Positions 60,134 to 64,000 of a stretch of 64,000 nt of DNA are shown here, one piece after another; position 1 is the stretch's first letter; each line of letters begins with the position of its first letter. The notes below the pieces were generated by a model that ran no database searches, was not told the DNA's origin, and saw nothing but the letters and a program-made list of their open reading frames with translations. This DNA comes from a candidate division NC10 bacterium CSP1-5 (GTDB lineage: Bacteria > Methylomirabilota > Methylomirabilia > Methylomirabilales > CSP1-5). The stretch lies in assembly GCA_001443495.1 (NCBI GenBank), contig LDXR01000006.1, positions 62,001-126,000 on the forward strand. Reading direction: 5' to 3'. The position numbers and the translations under genes are program-made.

Positions 60134-61074
60134 CGGGCAGGAGCTCGGCGCGCACTCGGAAGGTCGGTGAGGCGGCGGATCGGATCTGTCTCCGCCCGCG
60201 GGACGCTCGCGGAGGGGATGTCCAGCTGTTGTATCGGGCGGCGCGACGCCTCCAGAAGGCCCCCTTGACCTCCCTGGCGGCCTTGCGGTTGACGGAGGTG
60301 GTTCGGTCAGGGGATGCGGTCCTGCTGATGACCGGCGCGGGGGCTCCTCCTGAGCTCCCCGCCGGCGAGACCGATGGCCCGCTCGGGGTTGCAGTTCTGG
60401 CGCGGGCCCTTCGTCTAGGCCTCGGGGCTCGACCCTTTGTGATCTCGGAGGAGAGGAATGTGGGACCGCTCCGGGCGGTGCTTCAGGTGACGGGAGCGGG
60501 CTGCATTCTTCTCCCATTCCCCTGTGGCCAGGAAGGGGCCGGATATCGCCTGGTCGATGACCTGCGCCCTGCGGCCGTCATCAGTGTGGAAAAGCTCGGT
60601 CCCAATCCCAAGGGAGTCGTTCACGATATGCGGGGCCGGAACGTCTCGGCAAGCCACGCCTCGGTCCGGGGACTGTTTGATGGTGCGAGAGAGCGGGGCA
60701 TCCTGACCGCGGCGGTCGGTGATCGGGGCAACGAGGTCGGCTTCGGGTTGCTGACCGGTCCAGAGGTCCGATCCCGGTTGCGCACCGCGCGATGCCGGTG
60801 TCCCTGCCGGGGAACGATCGGCTGCGATATCCGGGCCGACGTGCTCGTGGTAAGCTCGATCTCCAACTGGGGAGCGTACGGCGTGGTCGCGTGCCTGCAA
60901 TCGATCGTTGGTCGTCGCCTCCTGCACACCTCGCAGGAGGAGGCGGCGATGCTTGATGCCGCGGTCCGCGCGGGGGCGCGCGACGGGGTAACTCATGCGT
61001 CGACCTTAACGGTGGATGGGGCCGATCTCGCCGTGCAGCAGGCGGTGGTGACGCTGCTCGGCGCGGTCAAGTAA
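60130..61074 (+). CDS. DUF4392 protein / D-glutamate cyclase C-terminal-domain homologue
   Basis: This 314-residue protein matches DUF4392, the C-terminal domain of vertebrate D-glutamate cyclase. Typical blocks: VLLMTGAGAPPELPAGETDGPLG split over about residues 58-80, VISVEKLGPNPKGVVHDMRG (about 154-173) and AVGDRGNEVGFG (about 194-205). D-glutamate cyclase turns D-Glu into 5-oxo-D-proline. Placed directly after a ring-opening oxoprolinase-type pair, it suggests a D-Glu salvage route. A Cys-rich insert (CRCPC) is present at about residue 220. Confidence 0.82.
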   Translation: MTGRSSARTRKVGEAADRICLRPRDARGGDVQLLYRAARRLQKAPLTSLAALRLTEVVRSGDAVLLMTGAGAPPELPAGETDGPLGVAVLARALRLGLGARPFVISEERNVGPLRAVLQVTGAGCILLPFPCGQEGAGYRLVDDLRPAAVISVEKLGPNPKGVVHDMRGRNVSASHASVRGLFDGARERGILTAAVGDRGNEVGFGLLTGPEVRSRLRTARCRCPCRGTIGCDIRADVLVVSSISNWGAYGVVACLQSIVGRRLLHTSQEEAAMLDAAVRAGARDGVTHASTLTVDGADLAVQQAVVTLLGAVK

Positions 61075-61106
61075 CAGGGAAATCCTGCTGACGAAACGGG
61101 CAAGGG

Positions 61107-61202
61107 ATGAAGAGGTGCCTAATCTGTGGGCATGAACAGGAGGCGAAGCCAAACAGAGGAAAGTGTCCGATCGCGCATTCTCAAGAACTTTCCTTGGATT
61201 GA
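61107..61202 (+). CDS. Possible 31-residue Cys-containing microprotein
   Basis: A short frame, MKRCLICGHEQEA and onward, has one CxxC pair and a further Cys, with GGGCAAGGG in front of the ATG. It lies in the leader region upstream of glnB. It could be a small zinc-knuckle peptide or a chance frame. Confidence 0.35.
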   Translation: MKRCLICGHEQEAKPNRGKCPIAHSQELSLD

Positions 61203-61218
61203 CACGGATCGAGATTGA

Positions 61219-61663
<445 letters not shown>

Positions 61664-61665
<2 letters not shown>

Positions 61666-61692
61666 AGTAAACGCACAAAGTGCGTTTACTTT
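61664..61692 (+). terminator. Terminator of glnB
   Basis: AAAGTAAACGCAC (61664-61676) pairs perfectly with GTGCGTTTACTTT (61680-61692) around AAA. It overlaps the glnB stop codon. Confidence 0.7.
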
Positions 61693-61694
61693 GG

Positions 61695-61776
61695 AGCAAT
61701 GGAGCAGTGGAACAATAGAGTGATCGTGGAGGCGAAATGCCCCATTGCGGTCTAATGTTCTATTGCTCAATTGTCA
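61695..61776. repeat. Intergenic 8-nt tandem repeat with inverted arms (GGAGCAAT type)
   Basis: The left arm is GGAGCAAT GGAGCAGT GGAACAAT (61694-61717); the right arm, about 61741-61776, contains CCCATTGC and GTTCTATTGCTCAATTG, its complement. AT-richer than the surroundings. Confidence 0.6.
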
Positions 61777-61800
61777 CTAGATGAAATGTGTTTGTATTAG

Positions 61801-61870
61801 TTCATAGTGCAGGGTTCATGGATACGGATCGGAATCCTTCCCTGAACCATGAACGCTGAACCCTGAACCA
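61801..61870. repeat. Intergenic 7-nt tandem repeat with inverted arms (TGAAC type)
   Basis: Left arm TTCATAGTGCAGGGTTCATGG (61801-61821); right arm CTGAACC ATGAACG CTGAACC CTGAACC (61842-61869). Third copy of the TGAAC type. Confidence 0.75.
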
Positions 61871-61871
61871 A

Positions 61872-61903
61872 GAAGGGGCCTCGTGGAGTCACGGGGCCCC
61901 TTC
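61872..61903. terminator. GC-rich hairpin, probable terminator
   Basis: GAAGGGGCC (61872-61880) pairs with GGCCCCTTC (61895-61903); CGTG/CACG extends the stem inside. The following CGTCTTTC is pyrimidine-rich. It may terminate transcription entering from glnB. Confidence 0.55.
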
Positions 61904-61962
61904 GTCTTTCATCGAGCGAAAGGCGGTTGACCGCCCCTGGTCCGACCGATAGAGTGCGGAGC

Positions 61963-62634
61963 ATGGGGACGCGGATCCTCGAATTTCGGTTCGGGCTTGT
62001 GGATCTCGAAGGGGTCATCTTCAACCCGGGCATCCTGTACCGGAGGGAGTTCGGCCGGTTCCTAGAGCGCCGGTATCACATCTCGGCAAAGGAGGCGCTC
62101 CGCTCCTACCAGGCCGATGAGCCGCTGCCGCTCGAGGCGAAGTTTGCACGCCTCCTCGCAGAGCACGGCCATCCGCCCGAGGAGGCGGCTCGTGCGGTCG
62201 CCGCCTTTCGGGCGGTAGTGGCGACATCTCGGCCGGTGGTCTCGGAGGGGGCCCGCGAACTCCTGGAAATCCTCGCCGCTCGCGGGACACACCTGTCCGC
62301 CCTGTCCGAGACCGAGTCCCGCATCGCCGAAGGCAAACTGGAAGAGGCGGGGCTGCGGGGCGTCTTTCGTCAGGTGATCGGCACTGAAATGGCTTCGAGG
62401 GAGCGCGAGCAGATCGTGCGCTGTGCGGAAGTGATGGGGCTGCCCCTCGAAACGTTTGCCGGCCAGGGCGTCGTCCTCACCGGCAACCCGGACGATCTGG
62501 CCGCGGCCGGGGCGCTTGGCTTCTACGCCATCGCCGTCGCCCATGTGTCTCCGGAGGATGTGTTGAAGGCGCACGGGGCTCACGAAGTCTACCGGCACGT
62601 GGCCCATCTCTCGCTCCTCCTTCGCCAGCACTGA
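61963..62634 (+). CDS. HAD-like hydrolase family protein
   Basis: This 223-residue protein has the general shape of a class-I HAD phosphatase: a motif-I position FGLVDLEGVIFNPG (about 8-21), a helical cap (about 30-95), LSALSETESRIAEGKLEEAGL (motif II/III region), and a late VLTGNPDDLAAAGALGFYAIAV (motif IV). The nucleophile motif reads DLEG instead of DxDG, so the second Asp (acid/base) is replaced by Glu and activity may be altered. The start is uncertain; ATG 61963 gives the best fit. Confidence 0.7.
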   Translation: MGTRILEFRFGLVDLEGVIFNPGILYRREFGRFLERRYHISAKEALRSYQADEPLPLEAKFARLLAEHGHPPEEAARAVAAFRAVVATSRPVVSEGARELLEILAARGTHLSALSETESRIAEGKLEEAGLRGVFRQVIGTEMASREREQIVRCAEVMGLPLETFAGQGVVLTGNPDDLAAAGALGFYAIAVAHVSPEDVLKAHGAHEVYRHVAHLSLLLRQH

Positions 62635-62638
62635 CAGA

Positions 62639-62674
62639 GCTGGCGGCTGCTAGAAGGCTAGAAGGCTAAGGCTA
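62639..62674. repeat. Short 8-nt tandem repeat (AGAAGGCT)
   Basis: GCTAGAAGGCTAGAAGGCTA with partial flanking units lies in the gap before the HEAT/TPR gene. Similar in design to the other 7- or 8-nt repeats, but only one arm is evident. Confidence 0.5.
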
Positions 62675-62687
62675 GAGAGAGCGACCC

Positions 62688-63266
62688 GTGACGCCGGAAG
62701 AGGACGCTATCAGGCAATTACACGAGAAGGACTCGACTGCGCGCCGTCAGGCGGCGGACCGTCTGGGGGCCATCGGCGGGGCTTCGGCCGTGGAGCCGTT
62801 GGTTCAGGCGCTTCGGGATGAGGACTGGGGAGTGCGGACCATCGCCGAACACTCGCTGTGGCAGATCTGGTGCCGGTCGGGCGACGGGACGGCGGACGCT
62901 TTAATGCAGGAGGGGATCGAGGCCTTGGAGCGGAAGACGTGGGCAAAGGCGGTTGCCACGTTCACCCAGGTGATCGAGAGGGTCCCCGAGTTTGCCGAGG
63001 GATATAACAAGCGGGCGACCACGTATTACTTGATGGGCAAGTATGCGCAGGCCATTGCCGACTGTGATGCCACGATCGCCAGGAACCCGCACCACTTTGG
63101 TGCGTTGAGCGGGGAAGGATTGTGTTACCTCGCCCTGGGTCAGCTCCGGACGGCCCGGGACTGTTTCCGAAGAGCCTTGGCGGTGAACCCCAACATGCCA
63201 GGGGTGGAGCAGAATCTCGCCGCCGTCGAGCGTGCCCTTCATGCCGGCGGGAACGGCTTTGACTAG
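62688..63266 (+). CDS. HEAT-repeat plus TPR protein
   Basis: This 192-residue protein has an N-terminal HEAT-type repeat (about 5-60: STARRQAADRLGAIGGASAVEPLVQAL) followed by about three TPR units (about 75-180), with FAEGYNKRATTYYLMGKYAQA and HHFGALSGEGLCYLALGQL. Such proteins act as docking platforms. No signal peptide. GTG start at 62688. Partner unknown. Confidence 0.75.
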   Translation: MTPEEDAIRQLHEKDSTARRQAADRLGAIGGASAVEPLVQALRDEDWGVRTIAEHSLWQIWCRSGDGTADALMQEGIEALERKTWAKAVATFTQVIERVPEFAEGYNKRATTYYLMGKYAQAIADCDATIARNPHHFGALSGEGLCYLALGQLRTARDCFRRALAVNPNMPGVEQNLAAVERALHAGGNGFD

Positions 63267-63281
63267 TGAGCACAGGGGAGA

Positions 63282-63923
63282 TCACGCGAGCCGGAGACAC
63301 GCGCACCGCTCTTCGGTGAGACCGATGAGGACCTGGATCGCGGGGGGAACGGGCGCGGTCTTCGCGAGAAAGTGCCGGATGTAGAGTGCCGTCGCCCTCT
63401 TGTTCCCTTCGAGGATCGTGCAGATCCTACCCGTGGGCCGCCCCATCAGGATGAATTGGTTCTGGATCTCGACCTCTGGCAACCGGTCTCGGATCTGGAG
63501 AACATTCGTGATCACTGCGCGGGCCTCGTGGGCCCAGCGACCGGTCGCCTTGGCCGGGACGATGCCGCGGGCGATGACGGTCGCCGCCGCTGACAGTCGC
63601 CCTGTGGCGAGGGAGAGAAGGGTCCAGGTCGGATAGTTGATGACCCGGAGCCTTCGAAATTCCTGAGGGGGGATCACGGCCCGCCACCATTCTGTCCGGT
63701 GCGGAAGACCTCCCCAGAGGTCTCCCCGGTGAAGCTGGAGCACCTGGTGGCGCAGACGATTCTCTCGGACGCTGGTCAGGATCGGCCTCTGGATCAGACG
63801 CGGGGAGAGATTGAGGCGCTTCAGGGCTGCAATGAGCCGGGGACGAAAGCGGGGCGAGGAAAGCTCTGCCTTGAGCCAGCAGGCGGCGACGAGATCGGGG
63901 CTCACCCGTTCCAGGAACGTCAT
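63282..63923 (-). CDS. Protein of unknown function with a ParB/sulfiredoxin-like motif
   Basis: This 213-residue soluble protein has an Arg-rich N-terminal half. The segment GRICTILEGNKRATALYIR (about 164-182) resembles the 'xxxGNKRxxA' loop of ParB/Srx-fold proteins, where it binds phosphate or nucleotide. Nothing else is recognisable. It is transcribed opposite to the gene before it, with a gap of 15 bp. I cannot assign a role. Confidence 0.55.
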   Translation of the reverse strand: MTFLERVSPDLVAACWLKAELSSPRFRPRLIAALKRLNLSPRLIQRPILTSVRENRLRHQVLQLHRGDLWGGLPHRTEWWRAVIPPQEFRRLRVINYPTWTLLSLATGRLSAAATVIARGIVPAKATGRWAHEARAVITNVLQIRDRLPEVEIQNQFILMGRPTGRICTILEGNKRATALYIRHFLAKTAPVPPAIQVLIGLTEERCACLRLA

Positions 63924-63942
63924 ACCGGCTCGTGTGTCCTGC

Positions 63943-64000
63943 TCAGCGCCGCCGGGGCTTGGCAGGGCGCATTTCGATCCGGGTGCTCATCGTGCGCGGC
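63943..64000 (-). CDS. C-terminal tail of a gene running off the window edge
   Basis: On the minus strand an open frame enters from beyond base 64000 and stops at 63943-63945 (TGA), ending MSTRIEMRPAKPRRR. The last residues are basic and Pro-rich. It is too short to identify, and the frame could be chance; its stop lies about 20 bp before the start of the unknown gene at 63923. Confidence 0.3.
   Translation of the reverse strand, partial: PRTMSTRIEMRPAKPRRR

Overview
The window is 64 kb of GC-rich, densely coding bacterial chromosome. Genes lie in long same-strand runs with many 4-bp stop/start overlaps. I see no rRNA, convincing tRNA, CRISPR array, intact IS, prophage or plasmid function. 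A hopanoid locus (hpnH, hpnG, hpnA, an HpnD-type synthase, hpnN, squalene-hopene cyclase), Mla-type lipid transport, a PagL-like protein and lipoproteins with clear lipoboxes point to a didermal, hopanoid-making environmental bacterium. The gene mix is reminiscent of the NC10/Methylomirabilota-Rokubacteria group, but that placement is inference.

Layout. 1-7.0 kb: 3' end of rnhB, yraN, a zinc ribbon, a TetR-controlled RND efflux pair, and a lower-GC metF. 7.3-11 kb: a PilZ protein, then a small exosortase next to a subtilase carrying a C-terminal sorting-signal-like tail; a divergent gene encodes a secreted double copy of the subtilase prodomain without a protease domain. 11.2-23.3 kb: comM, a peptide ABC importer, a stand-alone LigD-type phosphoesterase, regulators, an AI-2E family transporter, aquaporin, DUF3047 and ferritin.

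23.4-47.9 kb: isoprenoid/hopanoid region. After ispH, a minus-strand block read from 37.4 down to 24.4 kb runs carotenoid-type membrane protein, hpnH, small protein, hpnG, nucleotidyltransferase, CDP-alcohol phosphotransferase, a fused unknown-domain/TPP-decarboxylase alpha subunit, beta subunit, HpnL-like protein, hpnA, prenyl diphosphate synthase, HpnD-like synthase and two zinc dehydrogenases. Divergently, mlaE-mlaF-mlaD-tolC-mlaC-hpnN-second mlaC/hpnM-PagL-like-shc forms a transport and cyclisation block. Together they can supply C30 precursor, cyclise it, extend the side chain and export the product. The middle of the minus block looks like a head-group pathway, possibly for a phosphonate or inositol lipid.

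48.0-61.1 kb: a cell-wall and D-amino-acid salvage region: M20 amidohydrolase, anmK (probable CTG start), SIS protein, secreted nuclease, N-acyl-D-amino-acid deacylase, class-I amidotransferase hydrolase, DUF1445 protein, hydantoinase/5-oxoprolinase A and B, lipoprotein, DUF4392 protein. The two domains of vertebrate D-glutamate cyclase occur here as separate genes around an oxoprolinase-type pair, suggesting D-glutamate to 5-oxoproline to glutamate. A compact transcription unit at 54.45-54.64 kb looks like an unannotated structured RNA. 61.1-64 kb: glnB behind a sigma-54 type promoter, a HAD-like protein, a HEAT/TPR protein, an unknown protein, and the tail of one gene running off the edge.

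Several intergenic gaps carry 7- or 8-nt tandem repeats arranged as inverted arms, and a 14-bp word (CTAGTGCCGTTCCA) recurs three times, twice supplying a stop codon.
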